DNA of 64,000 bases from Hyphomicrobiaceae bacterium (GCA_021324465.1 JAJPJB010000084.1:1-64000), one strand, 5' to 3'. Positions 37,903 through 46,999 are shown, counted from the first letter of the stretch. Notes: generated by a model from the sequence alone, not told the origin. Made by a program: numbers and translations.

Positions 37903-38157
37903 TCAGGCGCAAAGGGGCGCGCAATCGGCCTGGGCCGCTATGTCCTCGGCCGCTTCGACCGGGAGCGAGCATAACTTGCGGCCCTCGGCATTGCACACAT
38001 TGATGGACCAGCCGACCCAATCCCGGTTGAGGCTATTTTTCAGGACCAGCAAATTCTCCTGCGCAAATTCGATCGCAGTTTGCGAGCTTTTGAATTCATA
38101 CCCGAGATAGTCGAGTATGACCTTATCCTCGCTGGCAAAATCGAAGAAGAAGCGCAT
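37903..38157 (-). CDS. DUF6894-like small protein
   Basis: An 84-residue protein with the layout of the DUF6894 group common in Hyphomicrobiales: MRFFFDFASEDKVILDYLG at the start, a central helix with repeated Ala and Leu (TAIEFAQENLLVLK), and a closing strand SINVCNAEGRKLCSLPVE. Function is unknown for the group. It has three cysteines in the last third. No operon partner is visible. Family placement is by pattern only. Confidence 0.65.
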   Translation of the reverse strand: MRFFFDFASEDKVILDYLGYEFKSSQTAIEFAQENLLVLKNSLNRDWVGWSINVCNAEGRKLCSLPVEAAEDIAAQADCAPLCA

Positions 38158-38540
38158 GATCGTTCATCCTGGAAGTCGCAAACTCATCCATAGCAATGGC
38201 TCGCTAGCAAGCTTTTAAGTAAGTCGTTAAACATGGAAGAAATCGATCTTGGCGAAGTCTCTCGGGCCGCATCCCGAAATCATCGATCTTGACGACGTTG
38301 CGATTTCGCTCGTGCAACGGTCATGGGATTTTGTAATTCAGCGGCGCAACGAGATGCAGCCCGGCTGATCGCGAGGTGCGAATGCCGCGCTGGGTGACGG
38401 GCCTTCTCGAGACGACTGAGCGGCACGCCGACGCGTAAGCCTCGTTTACCGAGACTGACGGATTTTTGGACGGCTCCGGCTTGCCGGGGCTACAAAGCTG
38501 CTAGGCGCCTCTCGCCGGGCGCGCTCCTTGCGCTAAGAAC
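38158..38540. other. Intergenic region before the Cys/Tyr-rich secreted protein
   Basis: About 383 bases. It holds the micro-ORF at 38249-38368 and a TTAA-N8-TTAA element at 38215-38230, one base off the CtrA spacing. Nothing else is supported. Confidence 0.4.
38249..38368 (+). CDS. Candidate 39-residue micro-protein
   Basis: A short frame starting at TTG: (M)AKSLGPHPEIIDLDDVAI, ending in RRNEMQPG. The sequence is well mixed and could form one helix, unlike most random frames in GC-rich DNA. GGAAG lies about ten bases before the TTG. No homologue is recognised. Expression evidence would be needed to accept it. Confidence 0.28.
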   Translation: MAKSLGPHPEIIDLDDVAISLVQRSWDFVIQRRNEMQPG

Positions 38541-38849
38541 ATGATCAAAGTGACGACGATCATCGCCGCCCTGAGCATGGCCCTAGGCACGGCCCCGAGC
38601 GTCGCCCGGGCAGCGGCAGAACCGGCCGCCGCAAATTTCACGGCCGTCTCCCGCTTCACCGAAGTCGGCTATTTTCCGCTCGAGGCGACGCCTTTTTGCG
38701 GCTTCGGCTATCACTATGCGTGCTGGTATGGCGCCTATGGCGGTCGGTATTGCGGCTGCTGGGCGGGCGGCGCGCATCCCGCTTGTCCCTACGGCTATCA
38801 TTTCGCTTGCCGCTATGGAGCCTTGGGCGTCGCCTGCGCGTGTTACTAG
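38541..38849 (+). CDS. Secreted Cys/Tyr/Gly-rich protein with two internal repeats
   Basis: A 102-residue protein with a signal peptide (residues 1 to about 25, ending ARAAA). The mature C-terminal half contains two copies of a motif: CGFGYHYACWYGAYG (about 53-67) and CPYGYHFACRYGALG (about 82-96), consensus C-x-x-G-Y-H-aromatic-A-C-x-Y-G-A. Eight cysteines in the last 50 residues suggest disulfides or metal binding outside the cytoplasm. No named family is recognised. It stands between orphan genes, about 600 bases upstream of the pilus operon. Confidence 0.65.
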   Translation: MIKVTTIIAALSMALGTAPSVARAAAEPAAANFTAVSRFTEVGYFPLEATPFCGFGYHYACWYGAYGGRYCGCWAGGAHPACPYGYHFACRYGALGVACACY

Positions 38850-38964
38850 GCGGCTAGGTCAAAACGCATAGATGCGGAAACCAATTCGGACACTGAGGAT
38901 CGACCAACATGCTCGGCGGCGTCCAGGACCAGATTGCTTTAACGCGCAACTAATCTTACCGAAT

Positions 38965-38988
38965 TTCGCGCCGCCTCGCGGCGGCGCG
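38965..38988 (+). terminator. Strong GC hairpin
   Basis: TCGCGCCGCC and GGCGGCGCGA form a perfect 10-bp stem with a TCGC tetraloop. It lies about 115 bases after the secreted protein's stop and could end that transcript or be part of an unannotated RNA. No T-tract follows. Confidence 0.4.
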
Positions 38989-39015
38989 ACCATCAGGCCA
39001 CAGCTGCGAAAGAGA

Positions 39016-39041
39016 AGCCCCGGCTCGGTTGAACCGGGGCT
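39016..39041 (+). terminator. GC hairpin with AGCCCCGG stem
   Basis: AGCCCCGG (39016-39023) pairs perfectly with CCGGGGCT (39034-39041); two further pairs are possible inside. Hairpins of this sequence type are common gene-end signals in Hyphomicrobiales. It is the second hairpin in 80 bases; no T-tract follows. Confidence 0.45.
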
Positions 39042-39444
39042 CCCTGCTGTTGTCGGAGCTCAGACAATCACCCGACGATCCCGACCTAGCCGATGCTTTG
39101 TTTCCGAGCTGTTACTTTGGAACCGCAATTGCCCAACAGTCGATATTTGATCAAATTTTCCGTTTTGGTCGTCCCGACATTTTTCCGGCCGCGGCAGCAG
39201 CGCTGCACGCCGCAGCGCCGGTAGTTGTCGTCAAGCTCCGCGCGCGACGTCCTTAATCAATCGCTGAAAGCTGCGATTGGTGAAAAATCTGTCGTCAAGT
39301 CTATCAGCACAATACACACTGCATAAAGAATACTGCTTCAAGCAATCTTCAGCATAGACCTAAAACGCCTCAGCACTTCATTTTTTTCAAACCATCGCCC
39401 TCCACACTCGCCACAACGAAATCTAACGGCGTCAAACGGGGACG

Positions 39445-40314
39445 GTGGTGCGTATCAGCACATTAGTCATGATTGGCTTCGCGGCCGTGTTCGGCCTGCT
39501 TGCGGTTTTCCTTGCGCAAGTGTGGCTGAACAACGAAGCGGCGCAGCGCCTGAAATCGCTGGAAGCGCAGCGCAAGGCCGAGCCGCCGGCGCGCACGATC
39601 GTCGTCGCCAGCAAACCGCTTCGCTTCGGTGACGAGCTCAGCGCGTCGTCGATGCGTGAAGTCGCCTGGCCCAACGACGCGCTACCCGCCGGAGCCTTTG
39701 CCAAAATTGCCGATGTTCTCACCGGCAAGCGTATCGTGCTGACCGCGATCGACGCCAACGAAGCTATCTTGAAGACGAAGGTTACCGGCCCCGGTCAGCG
39801 GGCCACGCTCTCGGCGCTTCTGGACGAGCACATGAAGGCGGTCACGGTTCGCGTCAACGACGTTGACGGCGTGGCGGGCTTCGTGCTGCCCGGCGACCGT
39901 GTCGACGTGCTGGTCACGCGCACCGACAAGGACAACACGCTCACGGACGTCGTTGCGCAAAATTTGCGGGTGTTGGCGATCGACCAACTGGCCGACGATC
40001 GCAGTGAAAAGCCCTCCGTGGTCAAAGCGGTCACGCTGGAAGTCGACATCAGCCAGGGCCAGAAGATCGCTCTGGCGGCGCGAGCCGGCACGCTGTCGTT
40101 GTTGCTGCGCAAAGCCGGCGAAATGGTTGATGAGGCGTCACGCCGTGTTTCGCTGAGCGATCTCGGGCAGTCGGCAAGCTCGCGCGATAGGCGATTTGCC
40201 AACGTAGGCGTCAATCGACCGTCGCGGCAGGAGCGCACGGAATACTCCGTGCCGATCGAGGGTGGAGTACCGCGCTCGGCTTCGCTATCGGCGACGGCAA
40301 CACGCGCGCAGTGA
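39445..40314 (+). CDS. cpaB: Flp pilus assembly protein CpaB
   Basis: A 289-residue periplasmic, membrane-anchored component of the Tad/Cpa type IVc pilus. One N-terminal membrane helix (VMIGFAAVFGLLAVFLAQVW) precedes a SAF/CpaB domain from about residue 48 (TIVVASKPLRFGDEL; LLDEHMKAVTVRVNDVDGVAGFVLPGDRVDVLVT, read as two adjoining blocks). It helps stabilise the secretin. The start is GTG, either 39445 or 39448. It heads an eight-gene operon running to 47.8 kb. Confidence 0.93.
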   Translation: MVRISTLVMIGFAAVFGLLAVFLAQVWLNNEAAQRLKSLEAQRKAEPPARTIVVASKPLRFGDELSASSMREVAWPNDALPAGAFAKIADVLTGKRIVLTAIDANEAILKTKVTGPGQRATLSALLDEHMKAVTVRVNDVDGVAGFVLPGDRVDVLVTRTDKDNTLTDVVAQNLRVLAIDQLADDRSEKPSVVKAVTLEVDISQGQKIALAARAGTLSLLLRKAGEMVDEASRRVSLSDLGQSASSRDRRFANVGVNRPSRQERTEYSVPIEGGVPRSASLSATATRAQ

Positions 40315-40377
40315 TCGGCAGGACGCGAAAACACATCCGGAGAGTTTGGGACAATTCAGGTGGGCGGGGAGAGCAAG

Positions 40378-41964
40378 ATGTTCACACAAACGATCACTGC
40401 ATGGCCGTTATGGAGCAAGCCCGGTACCGGGCACCCGCGGCGCGGCTTGCAGCACGCATGCTTGTGCTTCGCCTTAGCGATCGCCTGCGCGGTGTCGCCC
40501 GCCGCCAGCTCTCGGGCGCAGGCACCTGCAACGGTTGTCGCGCCGCTGCACACCTCAACGGTCAATGTCATCATCGGCAAATCGCAAGACGTGCGCACCG
40601 AGCGCGCCTATGCCGATATCACGGTGGGGAATCCGGACATCGCCGATGCAAGCCCGCTTACCGACCATTCGATTTCGATTCTCGGCAAGAAGGCCGGCAC
40701 GACGCGCGTATCGGTCTATGACCAGGACAAGAAGACGGTCGCCATCTTCGATGTCGAAGTCTCCTACGACGTTTCACGTCTTTCAGTCGAGATCGCGCGC
40801 CTGACCCATGGCAGCATCAGGGTTTCCTCGGTCGACGGGCGGATCATGCTGAGCGGCACCTCGCCCGACGCCGTGACTCTCGATAAGGCCGTGACAATTG
40901 CCAAGCAGTTCGCGCCCGACGTCATCAATACGGTCGAAGTGACGCAGGCGCAGCAGATCATGCTGGAGGTGCGCTTCATCGAGGCCTCACGTCAGGCCAG
41001 CCGGGAATTGGGCGTGCAATGGAACGTCTTTGGTCACAGCGTGCTCGCCAATGTCGGCGACCAGCTTCCGGCGTCGCAGCTTCCGGTAACAAGCCCGAAC
41101 GGCACCTTCCAGCAGACCGCGCTGGCCAATGCCGGCATCGGCGGGCCGAATATTTCTCCGGCTCAGGCGACGATGTCGTCCGTAGTCGCGGCTGGCGTGC
41201 TTTCGGGTACAACGCCGTTCGGCTTCCTGATCGGCCGGCTGGTGGGCGGCTCGATGCCGCTCGATGTGGAGCTCAATGCGCTCGAGCAGCGCGGCCTGAT
41301 CCGCGAACTTGCGCAGCCTAATTTGACGGCGTTGTCGGGCGACACGGCAAGCTTCCTGGCCGGCGGTGAGTATCCGATCCCAGTGCCGGGGCAGCTCGGC
41401 ACAATCGCGATCGAATACAAGAAGTACGGCGTCGGCCTTGCCTTTACGCCGACCGTGCTGAATTCGGGCCAGATCAATCTCGTGATCAAGCCGAATGTGA
41501 GCCAGATCGATCCGAGCCATTCCGTCGTGATCGCCGGCATTTCAGTCCCTGCGCTGACGGTGCGGGAAGCCTCGACCACCGTCGAGCTGCGCGACGGCCA
41601 GAGCTTCATGCTCGGCGGTCTTCTGCAAAACATGAGCCAGAACAACCAGGATCAGTTGCCCTGGCTTGGCGATGTGCCCGTGCTCGGCGCGCTGTTCCGC
41701 AGCGCGGCCTATCAGAAGAACGAGACCGACCTGGTCATCATGGTAACGCCGCATATCGTGCATCCGCTGCGTCCGACCGATCCCGTGCACACGCCGCTCG
41801 ACGGCACCCTGCCCGGCAACGACGTCGACTTCTTCCTGATGGGAAATGCCGAGGTCAGCCCGGCGCTCGCCCGACTCGCGGTCGGCGCAATCAACCGGCC
41901 CTATGTCGGCCACGTCCTCGATCTGCCGAAACAGGGAGGCTTCTATGTCTCCGTCAAGGACTGA
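40378..41964 (+). CDS. cpaC: Pilus secretin CpaC (RcpA)
   Basis: Outer-membrane secretin through which the pilus passes. The 528-residue protein has a signal peptide (cleavage near SSRAQA), an N-terminal domain VNVIIGKSQDVRTERAYADI typical of CpaC, a BON-like segment (RVSSVDGRIMLSGTSPDAV) and the C-terminal secretin domain with LRDGQSFMLGGLLQN and LPWLGDVPVLGALFRS. The start is set at ATG 40378, preceded by GGGGAG; a GTG six codons upstream is possible. The next gene overlaps its end. Confidence 0.94.
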   Translation: MFTQTITAWPLWSKPGTGHPRRGLQHACLCFALAIACAVSPAASSRAQAPATVVAPLHTSTVNVIIGKSQDVRTERAYADITVGNPDIADASPLTDHSISILGKKAGTTRVSVYDQDKKTVAIFDVEVSYDVSRLSVEIARLTHGSIRVSSVDGRIMLSGTSPDAVTLDKAVTIAKQFAPDVINTVEVTQAQQIMLEVRFIEASRQASRELGVQWNVFGHSVLANVGDQLPASQLPVTSPNGTFQQTALANAGIGGPNISPAQATMSSVVAAGVLSGTTPFGFLIGRLVGGSMPLDVELNALEQRGLIRELAQPNLTALSGDTASFLAGGEYPIPVPGQLGTIAIEYKKYGVGLAFTPTVLNSGQINLVIKPNVSQIDPSHSVVIAGISVPALTVREASTTVELRDGQSFMLGGLLQNMSQNNQDQLPWLGDVPVLGALFRSAAYQKNETDLVIMVTPHIVHPLRPTDPVHTPLDGTLPGNDVDFFLMGNAEVSPALARLAVGAINRPYVGHVLDLPKQGGFYVSVKD

Positions 41965-42373
41965 ACGCGGCCATCGCGTTCTTGCCATTGCGGCGATGCT
42001 CGCCTGGTTGCTCGGCGGATGCTCCGATCTCTATTTCGATCGGCGCGAATCCATCGCTCTGGGCGCCGGCGATGCCGTCGCTGCAAACGCAGCCGAACAG
42101 ACCATTGATCCGTGGCCGGCCAGCAGCCAAAACAACAATCTAAGGTTCAATGGCCAGCGCATGCAGCGCGCCGTCGAGTGCTACCGCAACAACAAAGTGA
42201 CGCCGCCGGTCGATATCGACCCGTCGAACGATACGTCGGCTGCGCTGGTGCCGCCGCCACCGCCGCCGACATGCAGTGCGTCGAACGGAGCTCCGCCGAC
42301 ATCCGACGGCAACAATCAGTGGAATGTCGGAACAATTGCCGCCCCGGCTGTTGTCGCAGCACCGAAATATTAG
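41945..42373 (+). CDS. Short pilus-operon lipoprotein in the CpaD position
   Basis: A 142-residue lipoprotein: signal peptide and lipobox LLGGC with Cys26, then a short mature part containing RFNGQRMQRAVECYRNNKV and Pro- and Asn/Ser-rich sections. It occupies the place of CpaD, the secretin pilotin-like lipoprotein, but at 142 residues is much shorter than typical CpaD (about 220), and similarity cannot be judged by eye. It overlaps the end of cpaC by 20 bases. A secretin-related role is inferred from position and lipidation only. Confidence 0.75.
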   Translation: MSPSRTERGHRVLAIAAMLAWLLGGCSDLYFDRRESIALGAGDAVAANAAEQTIDPWPASSQNNNLRFNGQRMQRAVECYRNNKVTPPVDIDPSNDTSAALVPPPPPPTCSASNGAPPTSDGNNQWNVGTIAAPAVVAAPKY

Positions 42374-42400
42374 GCCAGAGACAGAACGGGTCCCGAGCCA

Positions 42401-43618
42401 ATGCTGAGCCCGAAGCGTACGGATCGAGCGGACGTGTTGGTGGTCGCCGCCGACGAAGATCTGGCGCGTTCGATCGAGATGACATTTGGCGTCAGTCAAC
42501 ACGTCGACCTCGAGATCGTGCCCGGCCCGCTTCCGGCAGGACTCGACCCCGCGCGCGTGGCACGTGCCACCGTGGCCGTGGTCGAGGTCGCCGCGCAAGA
42601 CGCCGACCAATTCATAGCATTGGAGCGCCTGATCGCCGACACCATAGACTGTCCGCCCGTCGTCGCCATTACCGATGAATTCGATCAGACCATCGCGCGG
42701 CGCCTTATGCAGATTCGCGTTGCCGATTGCCTGCAAAAGCCGGTATCGCCGAGCGAACTGGCGCGCGCCTGCGCACGGGTCGCGCGCAAGCCAACCGCCA
42801 GCCTGCGCGAGGAGGAAGCTCAGATCTTTGCTTTTTTGCCGGCGGTCGGCGGCGCCGGCGTCACTACCCTTGCCGTGCAAGCTGCGATGCTGCTCCTCCA
42901 CAGCGGCGGGAAAGTCAAGCCTGCGACCTGTCTGGTCGACCTCGATTTTCAGCACGGCGCTTGCGCCGATTATCTCGACGTCGAGCCACGGCTCAATCTG
43001 AGCGAAATCGAGCCGCAGCCGGAGCGGCTCGATCGCCAGCTGCTCGAAGTGATGCTCTCCTATCACGCTTCCGGGCTCGCCGTGATCGCCGCGCCGAACT
43101 GCCCGGCGGAAATGCGTTCATTCGATCCGCGCGTCGTCACGCGACTGCTCGATCTGGTATCCGTCAATTTCGACTACGTCGTCTTCGACATGCCGCGAAC
43201 CTGGTTCAGTTGGACCGACAATGTCCTGCTCGGCTGCAACAAGCTGTTCATTGTGGGACAGCCGACGGTGCCGGGCCTGCGGCAGACCAAGCAACTGGTC
43301 AGCGCGATCTGCGAGCGCCTGGACGAACGCGTGAAGCCGCAGGTCATCATCAATCGTTTCGTGCAGAAGCTGTTCGCTCCCGGACTGCGCTATAGCGACC
43401 TGCAAAGGACCATCGGCGAGCCGCTGGTGTCGTGCATTCCAAACGATTACGCCTTGGTGCGCGAGGCGATCGACCGCGGCGTGACGCTGGAAGAGGTCAG
43501 GCCCGGCAACAGGATTACGCTGCAACTGCGCAAGCTCATTCTCCCGCAGGAGAAGCAGGCGCGCGGCCGCGCCCCGCTCGTGGGCAAGAGGCTTCGTCTG
43601 TCCTTTGCGCGCTCTTAG
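42401..43618 (+). CDS. cpaE: Pilus assembly ATPase-like protein CpaE (TadZ)
   Basis: A 405-residue MinD/ParA-like protein that localises the Tad machinery. The N-terminal 125 residues resemble a response-regulator receiver (VLVVAADEDLARSIEMTF). The MinD-like domain starts near 140 with the loop VGGAGVTTLA, which lacks both lysines of the deviant Walker A motif, as in other CpaE/TadZ proteins. LVDLDFQHGACADYLDVEP and DYVVFDMPRTW are the following MinD-type strands. ATP turnover is therefore doubtful. Confidence 0.93.
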   Translation: MLSPKRTDRADVLVVAADEDLARSIEMTFGVSQHVDLEIVPGPLPAGLDPARVARATVAVVEVAAQDADQFIALERLIADTIDCPPVVAITDEFDQTIARRLMQIRVADCLQKPVSPSELARACARVARKPTASLREEEAQIFAFLPAVGGAGVTTLAVQAAMLLLHSGGKVKPATCLVDLDFQHGACADYLDVEPRLNLSEIEPQPERLDRQLLEVMLSYHASGLAVIAAPNCPAEMRSFDPRVVTRLLDLVSVNFDYVVFDMPRTWFSWTDNVLLGCNKLFIVGQPTVPGLRQTKQLVSAICERLDERVKPQVIINRFVQKLFAPGLRYSDLQRTIGEPLVSCIPNDYALVREAIDRGVTLEEVRPGNRITLQLRKLILPQEKQARGRAPLVGKRLRLSFARS

Positions 43619-43650
43619 GGTGCGCCGCACGATGTCAGTCGGGTGAACCC

Positions 43651-45072
43651 ATGCTTGGCCGTTTTTCAGCGCGGATTGCGCAACCTCCGGAGCCGCCCGA
43701 CGCAGCCGAGCGCATGGCGGAGCCGGTTGCGGCGCTGCCGGCAATCGCCGTGCCTGTTGCGGAGCCGGCCCCGCCGCTTGCGCCTTCGGCAACGCTGCTG
43801 AGCGAGCGGCTTCTGGATGCCAAGGTCCGGCTGCATCGCAAGCTGCTCGAGGAGATAAATCTATCGGCGTTGGAGAAGCTGCCGGAAGAAGAGGTGCGCA
43901 CGCACGTCCAGGAGCTTGTTTCGCAATATGTCGTCGCCGAACGGCTCGCGCTCAACGCGCAAGAGCTCAGCGAGTTCGCTTCCGAAATCCTTGACGAAAT
44001 GACCGGGCTTGGCCCGCTCGAGCCGCTGCTCAAAGATCCCGCTGTCAACGACATTCTGATCAATGGACATGAATGCGTCTATGTCGAGCGCCAAGGCATT
44101 CTCGAACCGACACTGGTTCGCTTCAAGGACGAAGGTCATCTGCTGCGCATCATCAACAAGATCGTGTCCGCGGTCGGGCGCCGCGTCGATGAGGCGCATC
44201 CCATGTGCGACGCCCGCTTGGCTGACGGCTCGCGCGTCAACGTCGCAGTGCGGCCGGTCGCGATCGACGGACCATTGATGTCGATCCGAAAATTTTCGAA
44301 GAAGCCGTACAATCTCAACAAGCTTGTCGAAGTCGGGGCGCTGCGGCCGCAAATGGCCGAGCTGCTCGCCTCCGCCGTCCGCGCCCGCGTCACCTTGATC
44401 ATCTCCGGCGGCACCGGCTCGGGCAAGACGACCATGCTCAATGCATTGTCGGCGTTCATTTCAGAGAAGGAGCGCCTGATCACCATCGAGGACGCCGCCG
44501 AATTGCAATTGCAGCAGCCGCATGTCGGCCGCATGGAGACGCGGCCGCCGAGCGTCGAGGGCCGCGGCGAAATCCGCCAGCGCGATCTCGTCAAAAATGC
44601 GCTGCGCATGCGTCCCGACCGGGTGATTCTGGGCGAGTGCCGCGGCGAAGAGGCATTCGACATGCTGCAAGCGATGAATACCGGCCACGAAGGCTCGATG
44701 GCCACCATTCACGCCAATACGCCGCGCGACGCCATTTCCCGGCTTGAGCAGATGGTCGGCATGGCCGGTTTGCCGATGACGATCGCCAGCATTCGCGCGC
44801 AGATCGCCGCCGCGATTCGCGTCATCGTTCAGCTGTCGCGGCTGTCCGATGGCAAACGCCGCGTGATGAGCATCGCCGAAATCACCGGGTTGGAGGGCGA
44901 AATCATCCAGATGCAGGAGATTTTCCGGTTTGTCCGGACCGGCATCGCGCCGGACGGCACCGTGCAGGGTCACTTTCAGGCCACCGGTGTGCGGCCGCGC
45001 TTTCTCAACGACCTCATCGCGTTGGGCATAAAACTGCCCGGCTCCCATTTCGATCCGTCGCAGCCGCTCTAA
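43651..45072 (+). CDS. cpaF: Pilus assembly secretion ATPase CpaF (TadA)
   Basis: The motor ATPase of the Tad pilus, 473 residues, of the GspE/VirB11 family. A Pro/Ala-rich N-terminus is followed by an N-terminal domain (EILDEMTGLGPLEPLLKDP) and the ATPase core with Walker A SGGTGSGKTTML near residues 252-263. The Asp box TIEDAAELQL, Walker B region RPDRVILGECRGEEAFDML and His box EGSMATIHANT are all present, so it should be active. The start is the ATG at 43651; the frame is open upstream inside cpaE. Its stop overlaps tadB (TAATG). Confidence 0.95.
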   Translation: MLGRFSARIAQPPEPPDAAERMAEPVAALPAIAVPVAEPAPPLAPSATLLSERLLDAKVRLHRKLLEEINLSALEKLPEEEVRTHVQELVSQYVVAERLALNAQELSEFASEILDEMTGLGPLEPLLKDPAVNDILINGHECVYVERQGILEPTLVRFKDEGHLLRIINKIVSAVGRRVDEAHPMCDARLADGSRVNVAVRPVAIDGPLMSIRKFSKKPYNLNKLVEVGALRPQMAELLASAVRARVTLIISGGTGSGKTTMLNALSAFISEKERLITIEDAAELQLQQPHVGRMETRPPSVEGRGEIRQRDLVKNALRMRPDRVILGECRGEEAFDMLQAMNTGHEGSMATIHANTPRDAISRLEQMVGMAGLPMTIASIRAQIAAAIRVIVQLSRLSDGKRRVMSIAEITGLEGEIIQMQEIFRFVRTGIAPDGTVQGHFQATGVRPRFLNDLIALGIKLPGSHFDPSQPL

Positions 45073-46043
45073 TGATGTCGCTTGATTTCAATCCCATTTA
45101 TCTCGTCTGGATCATGGTCGCGCTGTCGGCCGGGCTCACGGCCGAAGCCGTCTATATCGCCTTTGCGTCATCGACGAACTATCGCAGCAGGATCAATCGC
45201 CGTCTCATGCTGCTGCAGGATCATACCGATCGTGAGGCCGTATATATCGAGCTGCGGCGGCAACGCGGATTGACCGGCGAGGGTAATTACCGCGTCGGCC
45301 TCACTGGATTGAATCGGCTTTTCCTGCAATCGGGCTTGACCATTGGGCTGGTGCCGTTCCTGACGGGCGTGGCGGTCTTTTCGGCCATTGTGAGCCTATG
45401 CGTGCTCATTTTTCGCGGTGACACGCTTGAAGCTTTTCTCGCCGCCGTGCTGTGCGCGACCGTGCTTCCCTATTTCACGCTCCGCCTGCTGCGCGCCCGG
45501 CGCCTGGGGAAATTCGAAGCCCAGTTTCCCGACGCGCTCGACATTATCATTCGCAGCCTGCGCGCCGGCCACCCGGTGCCGGTCGCGATCGCCATGGTCG
45601 GGCGGGAAATGAAAGATCCGATTGGCAGCGAATTCGGTATCGTGTCCGACGAAGTCACCTATGGCGCAGACCTGGAGACAGCGATGCGCAATCTCTATGC
45701 GCGCATCGGCTCGGACGATCTGCCGCTGTTCGTGACCGCCGTCGCCATCCAGAGCTCGACCGGCGGCAATCTTGGCGAAATTCTGCAGAACCTCTCCGAT
45801 GTCATTCGCCAGCGCTTCAAGATGCGGCGCAAGATCAAAGCCTTGGCCGCGGAGGGCCGCGCGTCGGCGCTGATTTTGACCTCTCTGCCGATCGGCGTCT
45901 TCCTGGTCATTCAGTTCATCGCGCCGGAATTTTACGGCGCCGTCTGGAATGAGCATCTGACCAAGGTGTTGCTGGTCGGCGCCCTGGTCTGGATGATGCT
46001 TGGCGACTTCATCATGTACCGCATGGTGAACTTCAAGATTTGA
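45072..46043 (+). CDS. tadB: Tad pilus inner-membrane platform protein TadB
   Basis: A 323-residue type II secretion F-domain protein. Membrane segments lie at about residues 8-30, 90-112, 115-135, 268-290 and 298-316; the cytoplasmic F domain (FPDALDIIIRSLRAGHPVPV and TGGNLGEILQNLSDVIRQRF) lies between. With TadC it forms the platform moved by CpaF. A second ATG one codon later is an alternative start. It directly follows cpaF with a one-base overlap. Confidence 0.93.
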   Translation: MMSLDFNPIYLVWIMVALSAGLTAEAVYIAFASSTNYRSRINRRLMLLQDHTDREAVYIELRRQRGLTGEGNYRVGLTGLNRLFLQSGLTIGLVPFLTGVAVFSAIVSLCVLIFRGDTLEAFLAAVLCATVLPYFTLRLLRARRLGKFEAQFPDALDIIIRSLRAGHPVPVAIAMVGREMKDPIGSEFGIVSDEVTYGADLETAMRNLYARIGSDDLPLFVTAVAIQSSTGGNLGEILQNLSDVIRQRFKMRRKIKALAAEGRASALILTSLPIGVFLVIQFIAPEFYGAVWNEHLTKVLLVGALVWMMLGDFIMYRMVNFKI

Positions 46044-46057
46044 CGGCGGGAATTTCG

Positions 46058-46999
46058 ATGCACGAGAGCTTGATCGATGATCCAAAATTCATGGTCAGCG
46101 TGCTGATCTTTCTGGCCGCGGCAACGATCGCGTTTGCCGTCATGGTTGCGGTGCGGGCGCGCGAGGCCGTGCGCCGGCGTGCAGCGCGGGTCAACGGCCA
46201 AAGCAACGCGGATGCGCGGCGCGGCTTGCAATATTCGGGCCTGCAGGCGGCGCAGCGGCTGATCGATTACGCCAACGCGCATTATGTCTCGATCGGCGAC
46301 GAAGATCTGAAAATCTTGCGCAAGCGGCTTGTTCACGCCGGCATCTACAATCCGCAGGCCACCGCCTATTTTTTCCTTGCCCGCGCCGTTTGCGCGGCGG
46401 CATTTGCTGCGCTGACCGGGTTCATCATTTCCATGCTCCTGCATGCGGGCGCCACGAGTTTTTGGCTCTTCATCATGTGCGGCGGTTTCGCCGGATATTT
46501 GGCGCCAGGCATTTATCTGGACAAACGAACGTCGGCCATGCGGCTGCAATATCGCTGCGGCTTTCCGGATTTCATGGACCTATTGGTGGTCGCCTCAGAC
46601 GCCGGGCTGAGCCTCGAAGCCGCCCTCGACCGGGTGCGGTGCGAGCTCAGCGGCGCCTATCCGGCACTCGCTGCCAATATTCACATGACCAACCTGGAAA
46701 TCCGCGCCGGCCGGACAATGACCGAAGCGCTCGAGCATTTTGCCGATCGCCTCGGCCTGGAGGAGGCCCACTCATTCGCGACGCTGATCAAGCAATCCGA
46801 CGAGCTCGGCTCGAGCATCGGCGACGCGCTACGGATCTACAGCGATGACATGCGCCACAAGCGCCTGTCGCGGGCCGAGGAAAAGGCGCACAGCCTGCCG
46901 GCCAAGCTGACCGTCCCGATGATGGTCTGCGTGTTTCCAGTGCTGTTCATTGTCATTCTCTGCCCGGTGATCGTAAGGCTCGTCACCAACAACTGGTGA
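46058..46999 (+). CDS. tadC: Tad pilus inner-membrane platform protein TadC
   Basis: Second platform protein, 313 residues from ATG 46058 (a TTG at 46040, overlapping the tadB stop, would add six). The F domain is seen in FPDFMDLLVVASDAGLSLEA and EEAHSFATLIKQSDELGSSI, flanked by hydrophobic helices near residues 10-33, 105-150 and at the C-terminus (VCVFPVLFIVILCPVIVRLV). The closing AEEKAHSLPAKLTVPMM is typical of TadC. Confidence 0.93.
   Translation: MHESLIDDPKFMVSVLIFLAAATIAFAVMVAVRAREAVRRRAARVNGQSNADARRGLQYSGLQAAQRLIDYANAHYVSIGDEDLKILRKRLVHAGIYNPQATAYFFLARAVCAAAFAALTGFIISMLLHAGATSFWLFIMCGGFAGYLAPGIYLDKRTSAMRLQYRCGFPDFMDLLVVASDAGLSLEAALDRVRCELSGAYPALAANIHMTNLEIRAGRTMTEALEHFADRLGLEEAHSFATLIKQSDELGSSIGDALRIYSDDMRHKRLSRAEEKAHSLPAKLTVPMMVCVFPVLFIVILCPVIVRLVTNNW

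Larger units (their letters stand above)
38850..39444. other. Intergenic region upstream of the pilus operon
   Basis: About 595 bases with no supported coding gene and no Flp pilin frame. It contains two strong hairpins (38965-38988 and 39016-39041, separate entries) and, from about 39280 to 39420, an AT-rich stretch likely to hold the cpaB promoter. Confidence 0.5.

Noticed and set aside
38215-38230. TTAA-N8-TTAA as a CtrA box
   Set aside because: The spacer is eight rather than seven bases, which breaks the helical phasing of the consensus; kept only as a remark.
42840-42870. Loss of the P-loop lysines in CpaE as an oddity
   Set aside because: Other CpaE/TadZ proteins also depart from the Walker A lysine, so this is expected for the family and not a defect.
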